A stretch of DNA of 64,000 nucleotides, taken from assembly GCF_048544455.1 (NCBI RefSeq), contig NC_133534.1, positions 35,464,217-35,528,216 on the forward strand. The letters are read 5' to 3'. Below the pieces are notes generated by a model. It was given only the letters and a program-made list of their open reading frames with translations. It did no database searches and was not told where the DNA came from. This stretch comes from Silene latifolia (lineage: Eukaryota; Streptophyta; Magnoliopsida; Caryophyllales; Caryophyllaceae). Positions 43,679-55,400 of the stretch are shown piece by piece. The translations under genes and the position numbers were made by a program. How positions within the stretch are numbered: position 1 is the first letter of the stretch; the number at the start of each line of letters is the position of its first letter.

Positions 43679-44667
43679 TGTGGGTATACATCCGTATAAT
43701 ACCCTTTAAAATTAGGACTATAACGTAAATTTAAACATGTGATTATTGTCATAAAAACATAAATACAAAGATAGAAACGATAAGGAACAAGAAATAACCT
43801 CGGGTCCTTTGATGCACGGCGTAAAGAACAGAAATCAAACGAGATTCCCTCCTAATTGTTGCACCCAAGACTTGTCCGAGATATGCCCTCGTGCTAGATG
43901 GTGTTCTCCGATTGCCTTGCAATATTGGGAGAACTGCTGTGAGTTTATTCGAGATGAGAGATCTCGGTTTTTCAGAGGAGAATGCTCTTCAAAACCCTAG
44001 TTTATTTTTCCAAATGAATTAGGTTTCAAAAGGAGAAGAAACCTCTCCTTTTGATGACCTCGGTCCGCGGGTCACTAGAGGGGGGAGTGGGCTTTCCACT
44101 TCCTCCTTATTAAACTCGTGGTCCGACTCATCTCGCTAAATGTATATGACGCGGTCTGATTATAAACTGTTATCGGTTATCGGAAATTTAGGCATCAGCT
44201 AATAATACGGGTTAGCTGAATTATTAATACGTGTCCGACAAAAACAGTATTGTATAATTTATTCAATATACATTAATTAAATATAAAACGCTTATATTTA
44301 ATTTTACGAATTAACTGGTTAATTCGCCTTAGCTCATGATATTTAATCCGTATTAAATATAATATCTCAACATCACATATTTGACTAATTACTAGTCAAA
44401 TAACTCGGACTAACTGGTTAGTCAATTTTGGCATCTACATGACAGTATTTTCATACCGTCACATCTCTCGAACGTATCCTATAGGTGTGACTTTTAGGGA
44501 CCAGTTGATCACCGCCATCTGTATGACAATAACGTCAAACTTATCTAGCAAGCCAACCGTTATTGATAAACGTGGATCAACTGATAATAATACCAAAAGT
44601 ATGCCCTTTGATCCTTTTAGAGGTTTATAAGTCCTTGCACTAACTGTTAAGGACACAAACCCCAACA
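43679..44667 (-). repeat. Copia 5' LTR
   Basis: Direct repeat of 35831-36815 with a few substitutions and small indels (for example ACAAAGATAG versus ACAGTAG near 43764). It would carry the element's promoter. Confidence 0.9.
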
Positions 44668-44791
44668 CTTATTTCACTGACGATATTGCTCAGAAAAATA
44701 ATTTCATGTATATGTTAAATTGCCATAAATATAATTCCATTATGGACTCATCGCTCAATTATTTTTCTTAGCGCATGATACATATAACTGT

Positions 44792-46280
44792 TGTTGGGTT
44801 CCTTTGATTGATGATAACATGCCCATTTAATGTGTGCTATCTTAGTTTACCTTTTCAGGATTTATGATTAAATCAAGCTTGGATTAAGAAGTGTTGAATT
44901 GTTGATCACCCAAATGTATTGAGTCCTAGGCGTCATCTAATGTACAAGTTAGAAAGTAGAGTATTTTAAAGAAATAGAAACAGTCAAGACCACTGTTACT
45001 TTCACAAGTAACAGCAGCCTGGACCGTTGCTTTGATTCGTAACACTTGGAACTTCTTCTTATCTTTCAAAAGTCATTTACGTGTCTTGTATTTTAAAAGA
45101 TGACTTTCAGATTTTTTGCAAGGATTTGGCCTTCTAGAAAAAGTGGTTTGAGTAATTATCATTTCAAATTGTTTCCTCTTTGTGCAAATTTGACTCTTTG
45201 GTCTTTCATAAAATAAGGATTGCTTTTTGCCATTTTTGTGAAAGCTTGTCATCATGTGACTTGTTTTCCACCCTTTGTTTTCTGAAAACTTATGATCTAT
45301 TTTGGATAATTTCAAACACTCTTTCTCTCCTTTGCCTTTTAAATAAGAACCCTCTTTTGTGCAAGTTTGGGAAGTTGTTGAACCTCATCACATGTGATGG
45401 TCTTTGATCTTTAAAACCCTAACAACCCACCTTGCTTGCTCTCCCTATAAAAGGCGTGCCATATCCCCTCAAAACCTCAAGACTTTTTCTGAGATTTCAT
45501 CTAAGTTTGCAAAATTGTTTTCAAAGCTTAAAAACCGAGTCTTTATTTTGCAAAGCTTTTAAAAGTCTTCAAGTGTTACAATCATAGCTACTGTTACTTT
45601 AATATACTAGACTCTCTCACTTATGAACCGTTGATCTTGTAAAGTTGTCCATCTCAATTCTTTTTAAGAATAAGCTAGTGGAAACTTGATCCTTATAACG
45701 TTCTAAGTTTGTGTGTAGAGTTTAGGACGGAGTAGTCTTTAACTCTTTGGCAACCGGAGTAGGTTGCGAGTTGACTTGTTCTAGAACGGAGTAGTTCTTG
45801 AACTTGTGTCACAACCGGAGTAGGTTGTTATCTTTTTATTGTACGGGTTTTTAGTAGTCGGAGTAGATCACTAAAATTAATCAATAAAAAGTAGATTGGA
45901 CGTAGGCACTTGAGTTCTTGCCGAACAAATTCAAAAATCTCGTGTTTGATTTTATTTGTTTTATTCCGCTGCTCTTTATTTCGTTTGCATTTCTTTTGCT
46001 TAACTTTTGAAGTAACAGTTCCACATACTGTCACATTTGGTCTGCAGTCTGTACTTCATAAATTGAGACAAATAGCTACAGTCAGAACAATTGTTACCTT
46101 CATACTTCAGCAAACGTTCATTTTAATACTTGTTTAATTTCTCAATATTATTCGAAGTATTCTCCTATCTCTTTTCATCCTACAACTTACTTTAAATCAA
46201 TAAAGTTGAAGTTGAATTTTTTAAATAGTACCTAATTCACCCCCTCCCCCTCTTAGGTACTTGAATCCATAAACTCAACA
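44792..46280 (+). repeat. SIRE-type Copia 5' LTR
   Basis: Starts TGTTGGGTTCC (or 3 bp earlier) and ends AACTCAACA, with TGTTG...CAACA termini. Near 45720-45870 a repeated ACCGGAGTAGGTTG/ACGGAGTAG pattern is seen. A TATA-like CCTATAAAAGGC at 45444 is a likely core promoter. Confidence 0.8.
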
Positions 46281-46282
46281 AT

Positions 46283-46294
46283 TGGTATCAGAGC
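46283..46294 (+). promoter_or_regulatory. Primer-binding site of the SIRE-type Copia
   Basis: TGGTATCAGAGC, matching initiator tRNA-Met, 2 bp after the LTR. Confidence 0.85.
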
Positions 46295-46343
46295 CTCGTG
46301 CTCTTGATCGAGGCTAATCGCCTTAGAGTTTGATTCGTGGGTA

Positions 46344-48470
46344 ATGGATTCCGAGAAACACTCCAAGATCCCGGTCTTTACCGGTGCGAATTTTGGATGG
46401 TGGAAACTCAAAATGGAACATTACATCAAAAGTATAGACTATCAATGTTGGAACATCATCCAAAATGGACCTCTTGTTATTGAGGAAACCGATATCTTAA
46501 ACGGTTTCACCAAAACGAAAGAGGAAAAAGATTACAATGAAAATGACTTCAAACTTTCCGAAAAGAACTCCAAAGCAATGTCGATTCTTTAACGTTGTGT
46601 TGGTGAGGGGGAAGTTAGTCGAATCTCTGGATGTCCTACGGTAAAATCTATTTGGGATTCTCTTGTACTTGCTTATGAAGGGACATCTCAAGTGAGAAAA
46701 CACCGTGTTGACCTTCTCATGCAACAATATGAGATGTTTAGAATGTCAAAGGACGAGTCCATAAATAGTTTTTCTTCACGTTTTTCTTGTATTATTAATG
46801 AGCTAAAGAGTCTAGGAAGGAATTTCGAGTCCGAGGACATCATTCGAAAAATCCTTCGTAGTCTAACCTCTAAGTGGCAACCCAATGTCACCGCCATAGA
46901 GGAAGCTAAAGACTTGTCAACCCTATCTCTTCATGAACTAATGGGATCACTAATGGCTCATGAGTTTAATCTCGACAAGCATTCTAGTGAGTCCTCAAAG
47001 GGAAAGAGTCTCGCCCTCACATCCTCTCCAAGTGATGGAGAAGATGAGGAGGAAGACGAGTTTGCTATGTTCTCAAGGAATCTAGCCGGGTTAGTCAATG
47101 GTCAAGGGAACAAAAGGTTCACTAATAATTACTCGAAAAAATGCTTTCCTAAGAAACGACCTAATTCCACCGTGGGATGCTTTAAATGTGGTGATAAAAC
47201 TCACCAAATTAAAGAATGTCCCAAGTGGGATGACATCAAATCAAAGGAAAGAAGAGAAAAAGTTAAAAAGGACTATAAACATAGAGTCATGAGTGCAATT
47301 TGGGGAATGTCCGACTCCGAGGAAGATGAGGAACTCATCGAGGAGGAACTAGAGGCTAAAATGTCTCTTACAAGTTATCTTAAGGACAAAGTCTCAAAAA
47401 CCTCAAAAATCGAACACCTAAGATGCCTCATGGCTAATCCCGATGACTCCGAATCCGATTCCGACAACGAGGTAAATCATCTAAAGGCCAAGACTAGAAC
47501 TTACTCCAAAGAGAAATTATGTAAGCTTCTTGACCAACTTTTTGATAAGTGTCGGTTTCAAAATGATAAGCTTGAGGTAATGCAAAATGAGATTGAGTAA
47601 ATTGATCAAGAGAACTTTAACCTTAAAAATGAACTAAAATCAACAGACAGCGTCACTGTCACCTCTGAGGCTTATGATGAAGTTAAAAGAGTCAACAAGT
47701 TGAACAAACATTTGACTAAAGAACTAGAGCGTCTTAGGATGACCCCCACGGACGTCTCTGACCTTAAAAATGTCAACACTACCTTGGTGATGCAAGTTTC
47801 CTCACTAACAAGGGAGCGTGATGATCTTTTGAGGGACAAAGATGCTCTCGAAAATGAAGTCTATGACCTTGTGGTTGAGATTGTAGACCTAAGAGAAACA
47901 GTGTCTGGGACTGTTGCTTCTGACAAACATTTAGACAAGTCCAATGAGAAAATTGAATGTTTGGTCAATGAAAACAAGTGTCTAAAAGGTGAGGTGGTTA
48001 GTCTCAAGAAAGAAATAGAGGTTCTTCATGAGAGGCTTACCTTTCTTCAAAAGGGTATGCCCGAGTGTAGCACTTCTAGATCTACTCCTCATCATAGATC
48101 CGATGAATTTGTTGATCTAAACAAACGTCTTGATGAGATGACATCTAAGTATGAAGAGTCCAAAGAAAAGATCGGATATCTCGTGTCTAAACTCAATAAC
48201 CACACCCATGACTTCATAGTTGAGAAAAAGGTTGTCTATAGAAAGTGTAAACAATGATGAACTCAAGAGGGAAAAATAAAAGAATTTGCATCTCCTCTCC
48301 AGAGTCAATGACTTGACTAATGAACTTGTAAGTGCTAAAAACATCATTGAAAAATGGGAAGGAAGTCAAACTGTGTTAAACTTTCTCACAAGTCAAACCG
48401 AGAGATGTAGCAAAGTTGCTGGTTTGGGCTTCAAATGGAACAGTCAGACAGACTGTTGCATCCAGAAGCC
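46344..48470 (+). pseudogene. gag: SIRE-type Copia gag (N-terminal part, with stops)
   Basis: The ATG at 46344 opens MDSEKHSKIPVFTGANFGWW, the start of a UBN2-type Gag. A TAA at 46590 interrupts it; the same frame continues (YEGTSQVRKHRVDLLMQQYE, FSSRFSCIINELKSLGR) to a zinc knuckle CFKCGDKTHQIKEC at about 47180. A TAA at 47598 again interrupts without a frame change, followed by a coiled coil (47700-48250, heptads of Leu, Glu and Lys) and a further frame change near 48257. The gag is then cut by the Athila-type element at 48470 and continues at 57528. Confidence 0.8.
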
Positions 48471-50000
48471 TGATGCGTGTCCTTAATATGATATTTTACA
48501 CCCTATTTTACACGCATTCCAGAGCTCATTTGTGTAGTTTAAGCTACTATTTTCCCTATTTCCGTCTACTTTTGTGTTTTTGTGTAATATTGCAGAAATG
48601 TGAAGAATTCAGCGGAAATCAAGCTGAATCCGTCCCCGACTACTAGGCATATTATTTGACATGAAATATTTACTCGGGAAGCAAACTTGGTGCGCGTATC
48701 GAGGCTCAAAAGACGAATTCACGAAGCTTTTGGAGCCAAGTACCAGCTAAAGCAGTCGATCGACTAACACACCTGGTCGATCGACCAGTGCGCGATTCCT
48801 AAATAAGATCAGAAGTTACTGTTCAGAAAGGTTCAGTCGATCGACTGGTCCTTGTGGTCGATCGACCAAACCGTGATTCTGGCGTGAGTTAAAAGGACGA
48901 GAATTAGAAAGCCCATTGTAATTAGGTTTGAGGAATAAGAGTTACGTGACATTCCTATATAACGTAACCTCTTCCTGCTCTTTTAAGGATTCATTCATCC
49001 ATATTGGGTATTCAATTCACATACCTAGTTTGATAGTTTTCATTAGTTCTAAATAAAGTTCTTCTTTTGCAATTCGGATTCGTTTCTCTTGCCTACTCTA
49101 TTTCTGGTAATTTTTGCTCTAAGTTTTATTCCTTCTTCGTAATTTAGAACTGCTAGTTTAGGTTTCCCAAAAGCCGAATTCTCGTTTCATGTCAGTTATT
49201 TATTTAGTTAATCCAATTATGAATTCAATTGCTTTATTTGTTAATCTTATTGCCGTTATTATCATCATCATGAGTAGCTAAATTCAACGTGCTAAGATGT
49301 AGGGAACCTGTAGTGTAGGCGGCGTAGATTTTGTAAGCTTGAGTCGCGCCATGGTCGATCGACTGCCTACCCTGGTCGATCGACCGGTTCACGTGAGAAT
49401 AGCTTTGACTTAATTAATTTAATTGCTATTTTTGACGAATTGAGTGAACGCGACTAATTGAATGCTTAGGAATTGACCGACCCGATAGATCGAACGATAG
49501 GGGAGGGAAATAGACTACCTAATTAAGACGACTAAATTAATAAGATCGAGAGATAAGTTAATTTAGGCTTTTAAGAATCACTTTTCAGGGCAAGAGTCAG
49601 TACTAGTGATATTAGGGACCCGTAGCTAGATCGGAAGATGCTACCTGTTAAGAATGGACCGAGAGGACTTCTTATTTTCCCGTCTCACGTGATTATCTCA
49701 GACTTACCTAGTATACTGTCGTCGAAACTACAGTGAACCGACCATCTTAGCATCCTTTTAATATTTGATTTTATCCATTTTCTTTAATTGCTCAGTTATT
49801 TGCCTTAGTTTAGTTTTGATTTTATTGCCATTAGTTATAGAACTGTTCAAATCAACCCCCCCTCCCTCACAACTGTTACTTTAGACTAAAATTAGACAAC
49901 TATTAATTGCATCGCCTCTCTGTGGTTCAACCTTGACTGCCGCTATCTATAGTAGTAGTTTGGATTATAAATTTATCTTTGGTACTCTACGACGGTATCA
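48471..50000 (+). repeat. Athila-type 5' LTR
   Basis: Starts TGATGCGTGTCC and ends ACGACGGTATCA. It contains six TCGATCGA palindromes in three pairs (about 48768-48787, 48838-48867, 49352-49385). Confidence 0.9.
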
Positions 50001-50005
50001 AATTT

Positions 50006-50023
50006 TGGCGCCGTTGCCGGGGA
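50006..50023 (+). promoter_or_regulatory. Athila-type primer-binding site (tRNA-Asp)
   Basis: TGGCGCCGTTGCCGGGGA is the exact complement of the 3' end of plant tRNA-Asp(GUC). Confidence 0.85.
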
Positions 50024-50126
50024 GGCAATTGTTTAATTTTTAGTTGTTTTTATTTTAGTCTTTATCTTAGTTTAAGGGACATCTGTTCCTTAAACTTTTC
50101 TCATATTCTACTTGTAGTTTCCTCTT

Positions 50127-52244
50127 ATGCGCAGGTCACAGGGTGGTGAATTACGACCGTTAGATCCTGAGATCGAAAGGACTTTGCGTGAGTTGAGAAG
50201 ATCATCTAGAGTATTGCCGACAGAGGAAGAGCTGAGTACTCTGTCTAGTTACTACGAGAATGAGCTATTTGAGGAGGATCCACCTTTGTCTCCTATTTCT
50301 ACTTCTTCTGTTGAGACCGTTACATCTCCAGATATGGCTGAAGAAGCAAGTATAGCCAGTCACTCCGAGCCAAAAGCTGAGAATCTCTATAAGGGATTCG
50401 CGTTGCCAGCCGGGATGGAAAGAAAATTCAAAGCAAAACCGTCCTACATCAATTTGGTTGAGAGAAACCAATTTGGGGGAGCTGCAAATGAAGATGCAGC
50501 TAAACATATGGAGATATTCATTGACTAATGTTGTTCCATACCCCCACTAGCAGGTGTGACTCAGGACCAGATTAAGGAGACGATGTTCATATTCTCGCTC
50601 CATGATGCTGCTAGGGAGTGGTACCGAGATCTGGATCGAGCGACCAATGGGATTATTGACTGGAATTCGCTGGCCCTAGCATTTTATAAGAAATATTTCT
50701 CTGCATCGAAGACCAATGCAATTAGAGCTCAGATCACAAGCTTTAAACAGGGTCCTGATGAAAACTTTCATGAGGCATGGGTCCATTTCAAGAAGCTGGT
50801 GCGATCTATTCCGCACCATGGGTTCGAACAATGGTGCCTGTGTAATCAGTTCTATAATGGACTTTATGATGATCAGAGGGCTATCCTGGCTGCTGCAGCT
50901 AACGGTAGATTCCAGGGGAATGTTGGAGAGACAAAGGGGTGGAAGATTATTGAAGATATGGCCATCCATAAAGCTGAGCATGGGAATTCTAGAGGAAATC
51001 AGAGAAGATCAGCTGAATCTCCTGTTGTAGCTGCAATAGAGGCCCTTACTGCGAGATTTGACAAGCTAGATTTTGGGGGATCCCAAAAAGGTGGGATATA
51101 TAAAGTTAATACAGTTTCAGACGGTCCCTTTACATGCAAAAGATGTGGAGGGGAGGGACATGTTTCAGAGTTTTGTACTAGTTCGAATGAAACATGTGCT
51201 GCCTTTCAACATTATAAGCAGACGGGTACTTATCCCGATTCCTCTAATGTCCACCCCAATTTGAGGTGGACTAACCAGAATGTCCTTAATCCGGGCCCGC
51301 CACCGCAGCAGCAGCAAAGCTATGTGCCCCCTCATAAGCAGCAGCAGTATCAAAAGCCTCCCTATGTACCTCAGCAGCAGCAATTTCAAGGTTCTGATAT
51401 TTCTGAGTTGAAAAACATGGTTCAGAACTTGTCGGGTTTGCTGCAAAAGGAGTCTCTAGCTAGAGAGACTTCTACAAAAATGTTGGAGAGTCAAATTGCC
51501 CAACTGGCAAGCAAAAGTGCAACTAGAGCTCCGGGGCATTTACCGTCGCAGCCGGATCAAAAAGAGACCCTAAATGCGATCACTTTGAGGAGTGGGTCTA
51601 CCCTTGATGGGCCCGCTATGGTCGAAGATGTTACTGAAAAAGATGAGGCGGAACCGAGCAAGAAAGAGGCCGGAGTGAACAGTAGCAAGAAAGAGGCGAT
51701 CAGCAGGTATGTCAGTCGATCGACTGACACACCTGGTCGATCGACCAACTCGCGTAACAGTGCAGTTTCTGTTCCTGAGGAAGCCAGTCGATCGACTGAC
51801 CTACATGGTCGATCGACTGAAAACACTGCTGATGTTGAACCTTTTCGTCCTCCAATGCCAGATAACTTAAGGGACCACTTATTTCGGGGTACGACGGCTC
51901 CGAAATTATTAAGGCAAGATCTAAATGCTGATGGGTCAGTTCCGGTTCCAAAGTATGACCCTATGACGATTAATGGTTCATTCTTGAGACGGTCTGAAGA
52001 AGGTTCGAGCTACAACAAGGACAAAGTAGTGGATTTTCAGCCTAAATCCACTGATGTCGGTATGAGAGACCTAGAGGAGAGGGCTAAGTTGCTTCTTACA
52101 GCCCCGTATCCAGAGAGATTGGTGCCGACAAAGGAACAGGTATCGGTTAACAAGTTTGAAAATGTTATTCGTAGTTTAAATGTGCAAGTTCCTTTCTTAG
52201 AATTAGTTAATCAAGTGCCTGCTTACATGAAATTTATGAAGTAA
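50127..52244 (+). pseudogene. gag: Athila-type gag (two in-frame stops)
   Basis: ATG at 50127. A TAA at 50526-50528 interrupts the frame, which continues unchanged with the retrotransposon Gag domain (EWYRDLDRATNGIIDWNSL, FHEAWVHFKKLVRSIPHHG, about 50600-50900). A zinc knuckle CKRCGGEGHVSEFC is at about 51137. A Gln-rich low-complexity linker (51300-51390) and a coiled coil precede a segment in which TCGATCGA repeats are translated as SRSTDTPGRSTN (51712-51815). The next stop, TAA at 52242, lies between gag and protease in the same frame. Confidence 0.85.
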
Positions 52245-53202
52245 CTGTTGTCTAAAAAGAAGTCACTTGATACTGTGCAATCTGTCGCACTAACTCAGGA
52301 GTCATGTTCTTATTTGACTCATACTGCACCTCATAAGCTAGAAGACCCAGGTAGTTTTTCAGTCCCATGTAATATTGGCACCTTTTCTATTGAGAAGGCC
52401 TTGTGTGACCTAGGGGCCAGTATTAGTGTTATGCCTTTGAGTCTTGCTAAGAAATTGAAATTGACTAGGTTTGCGATTACTAACATGACAAGATGAGATG
52501 GCTGATCGTTCTGCGGTCCAGCCTATAGGAGTCTTTGAGGACATTCCTGTGCAAATAGGAAAGTTCTTTTTCCCAGTTGACTTCGTTGTACTAGATATAC
52601 CCGAGGATGCTCACATTCCTATCATTTTGGGTAGACCATTTTTGCACACTGCTGGTGCAGTTATAGATGTTGGCTCAGGGACATTGACCTTTAAAGTTGG
52701 GAAACAGTCCATTGTTTTTGCCCAGACCGCTAAGAAGAAAGATCCTATGTGGCCAGTCACTTGTAATATGATTTCTGAAAAGAAATCTTATTTTGTGCTT
52801 TCTGACATGCCTGCCCCTATACCTATTACTGCTATAACACCTCCGCCCCAGATTGGGAGCAAATTGGAGGAAGATTCTTCTGTTTTGATTATTGCAGGAG
52901 CTGGTTTGGGGAAGTTAGAGCCGCATGTTGCTCCAGTTTTGAAGGAGCCAATCGTTCAAAGAGGCGGTCTAGGATGTCTTAGCTATGGCACATATGAGGA
53001 GCCAGATGAGGAGCTAGTCAAGGTGATGGAGTCCGATTTGGATTTTGACGAGCCAGACGAGGTCATTGATTGGGAAGATGTTAGAGATGTTGATCCGTTG
53101 AGTTCTGCGGATATTGGAATTGATAGGAATGCAGCTGAGAAGATGAGCACTGTAGAGGCTACTTCTTGTAGCCAGAAGCCAAGCAAGTGGGCCATTCCGT
53201 AG
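52245..53202 (+). pseudogene. pro: Athila-type aspartic protease (frameshifted)
   Basis: The motif LCDLGASISVMPLSLAKKL near 52410 is the protease active site (D-L-G-A-S in Athila elements). A TGA at 52494-52496 ends that frame; the remainder, with FFFPVDFVVLDIPED and IILGRPFLHTAGA, continues one base away. The tail (52850-53202) is acidic and has no RT motif. The ORF ends at 53202. Confidence 0.8.
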
Positions 53203-55388
53203 CCATTTTTGATCAACTATTAGTTGATTAAGACTTTTCTAAAAGACATTTTATTGCTTTTGTTAGACTTTTTATTGTTTTGGTTTGCGCGAGACTTCGC
53301 TTTAATAAGTTTGCTTAGGATTTAAAGACTTTAGACGGTTACTTTGGGTTTTGCGCAATTTTGGGCGCGTTATTATGTGTATTTGCAGGTTCATAGACCA
53401 TATTATCTCAATTTATTGAGCTAAATCGAAGAAATCAGAAACTTACAGCAAGTATTTCAGTCGATCGACTGGCATTGGTGGTCGATCGACTGTGCCGCGA
53501 CTCTAGGAGCTTCTGTTCCTGTCACCCTGGTCGATCGACTGGCTACTATGGTCGATCAAACGCCTTCCGCTGCTGTACTTATTCACGACCATTCCCGTGC
53601 TGTGTTTGGTCTATTTGCGGAGTTAAGGGAGTCTTTTCTCCACTTTATTCTCCGATTCATTTCTGTTTCTTCCGTTTCCTTATTTTGCACATAATTTTGC
53701 GTTTCGTAAATTGTTTTCTCGGAATTACGCACGGTACTTTTATTTCTTTTCAGGTACCTATGGTAGCACTGCTGGCTACTGAAATCTCCTAGCTTACGCT
53801 GGTTTGGGGAGGTTTCCTGCTGCGCTTAAAGTCTTGTGAGTTTCCGAGTCCTTTTCATGTCTTATTTAGTTATTATTTATCGCAAAAAACCCATTTCCCT
53901 TTTATTTTCTTATATGATTTTGCACAATGGGGACATTGTGTGATTTGGTTTGGGGAAGGGTTTTGCGTTGCATTCATTCTGTTTTGCATTCACGTTTACA
54001 TTTTTGTCTTGCATTGTTGTTTATTTTCCTTTTATATACCAAAAAAAAAAATTGAAAAATTTCTATAAAATACAAAAACTGCACGTTTACTTTTGCATAT
54101 TGGTCGAGTCGGAACGGTAGTATTTCAATGATGACATTGCATTTGCATTTGTTTGTGCCTAAGTCGTGCTTAATTGACATGTTATTAGTAGAATCATATG
54201 CATAGTCTACGAGTTTTCGTTAGATATCTTACTGGACTTGAGACTTGACTTAGATTTTTGGCAAACTACATTATATTCTGATATTTAGAGCCTATAACTG
54301 GTGACATCCATGACCAGTTTATCTAGGAATATGAGTAGTACTCCTTATAAGACATGTTACATAAATATGCATAAATATGAACTTAATCTGCTTAATACCT
54401 GTATGCATTCGGGTTCGTGGTTAGTTGGCACATGTGGAAGAGGCCACCCTTTTATTCATTCGTCCCATGAGCTCCACACTGCCAAAAATAGCCTTTTTGT
54501 CCCGTTACTACATCCTACATTTAGCCTGCCCTTGTCAAGCTAGTAGTTTATGTTCTTGGGATTGTTATTTCGTTTTTGGTAGCCAATGCTCATTTTGAGA
54601 TGATGTTAGGAAGATGAAAAAGGAAAAGAAAAAGAACAAAAAAAAAAAAACAGTGTTCGACAAAAGAGCAAAATCCAGGCGATCGACTGACCGTCTTGGT
54701 CGATCGACTGAAGCCCGAGAAAAGGAAATTCGAAAAAATCACATGGTTGAAGTTTTGAGTTGATGGTGATTTTATTCCCATGTTTTATTATTATCATTTG
54801 GGGAATTACAGTTATTATTGGAGATTGTGAGATTCGTGCTTACTATTAGCACCGCTTTATCGTTTAATCTTGAGCAAGAAGTTGGAATGAATTATTAATT
54901 TGGTTCCCTTAGTTACTAGCTTGGCTTTTAACTCTGTTTTTACCAAATTCGTCTTAGCCCCTTCTTACCCATACCTCACATATCCATATTTACCTCGACA
55001 TGTGTAATGGTCTTCTATGGTTGGAATGCATATGTACGGTTGTAGAGATTATTTTCATATTAGAATGCAGGCATGTTCTTATAGGTCGTAGTTAGGTGAG
55101 TGTCATTACAAAATTACTTCTTTCTATCTTTTACATATATTCACCTGTGCTTATGTGTGATATGAGCGACCCGTGAGAGTCCATAATGATAAGTCTCTAT
55201 AAGTTGACGGTTCAGCAGTTTTTGACGACTACATAACTCGTTTGCATGATTCATATCGCTAATTGATTGTTAGTTGTTGCATTAAACTGGTTTAGGCTTT
55301 ATTGTTGCATTTCGCTCTGAGATTGGACTCGTTCCATTAGGTTTTAGGATCGAGTCTAGTTCTTGCTTGGGGACAAGCAAGGGTTTGG
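53203..55388 (+). other. Non-coding 3' region of the Athila-type element
   Basis: No RT, RNase H, integrase or envelope-like ORF is visible. TCGATCGA pairs recur at 53461-53490, 53530-53555 (one decayed) and 54679-54708. Short ORFs are AT-rich and unconvincing. Confidence 0.6.
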
Positions 55389-55400
55389 TTTGGGGAAGTT
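55389..55400 (+). promoter_or_regulatory. Athila-type polypurine tract
   Basis: TTTGGGGAAGTT lies immediately before the 3' LTR. Confidence 0.65.

Larger units (their letters stand above)
35831..44667 (-). mobile_element. Complete but decayed Ty1/Copia LTR retrotransposon
   Basis: Two LTRs (35831-36815 and 43679-44667) with TG...CA ends lie in direct orientation and are flanked by a perfect 5-bp target duplication CTTAT (35826-35830, 44668-44672). On the minus strand the order is LTR, tRNA-iMet primer site, 2-kb leader, gag, protease, integrase, RT, RNase H, polypurine tract, LTR. Integrase before RT defines Copia. By eye the LTRs differ at roughly ten places, so the insertion is fairly recent although the coding region has several frameshifts. 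The Copia lineage was not settled. Confidence 0.92.

Noticed and set aside
53475..53792. 105-codon ORF after the Athila protease as an envelope-like gene
   Set aside because: Cysteine- and Phe-rich low-complexity reading with no signal or membrane pattern typical of such genes, and it starts within the TCGATCGA repeats.
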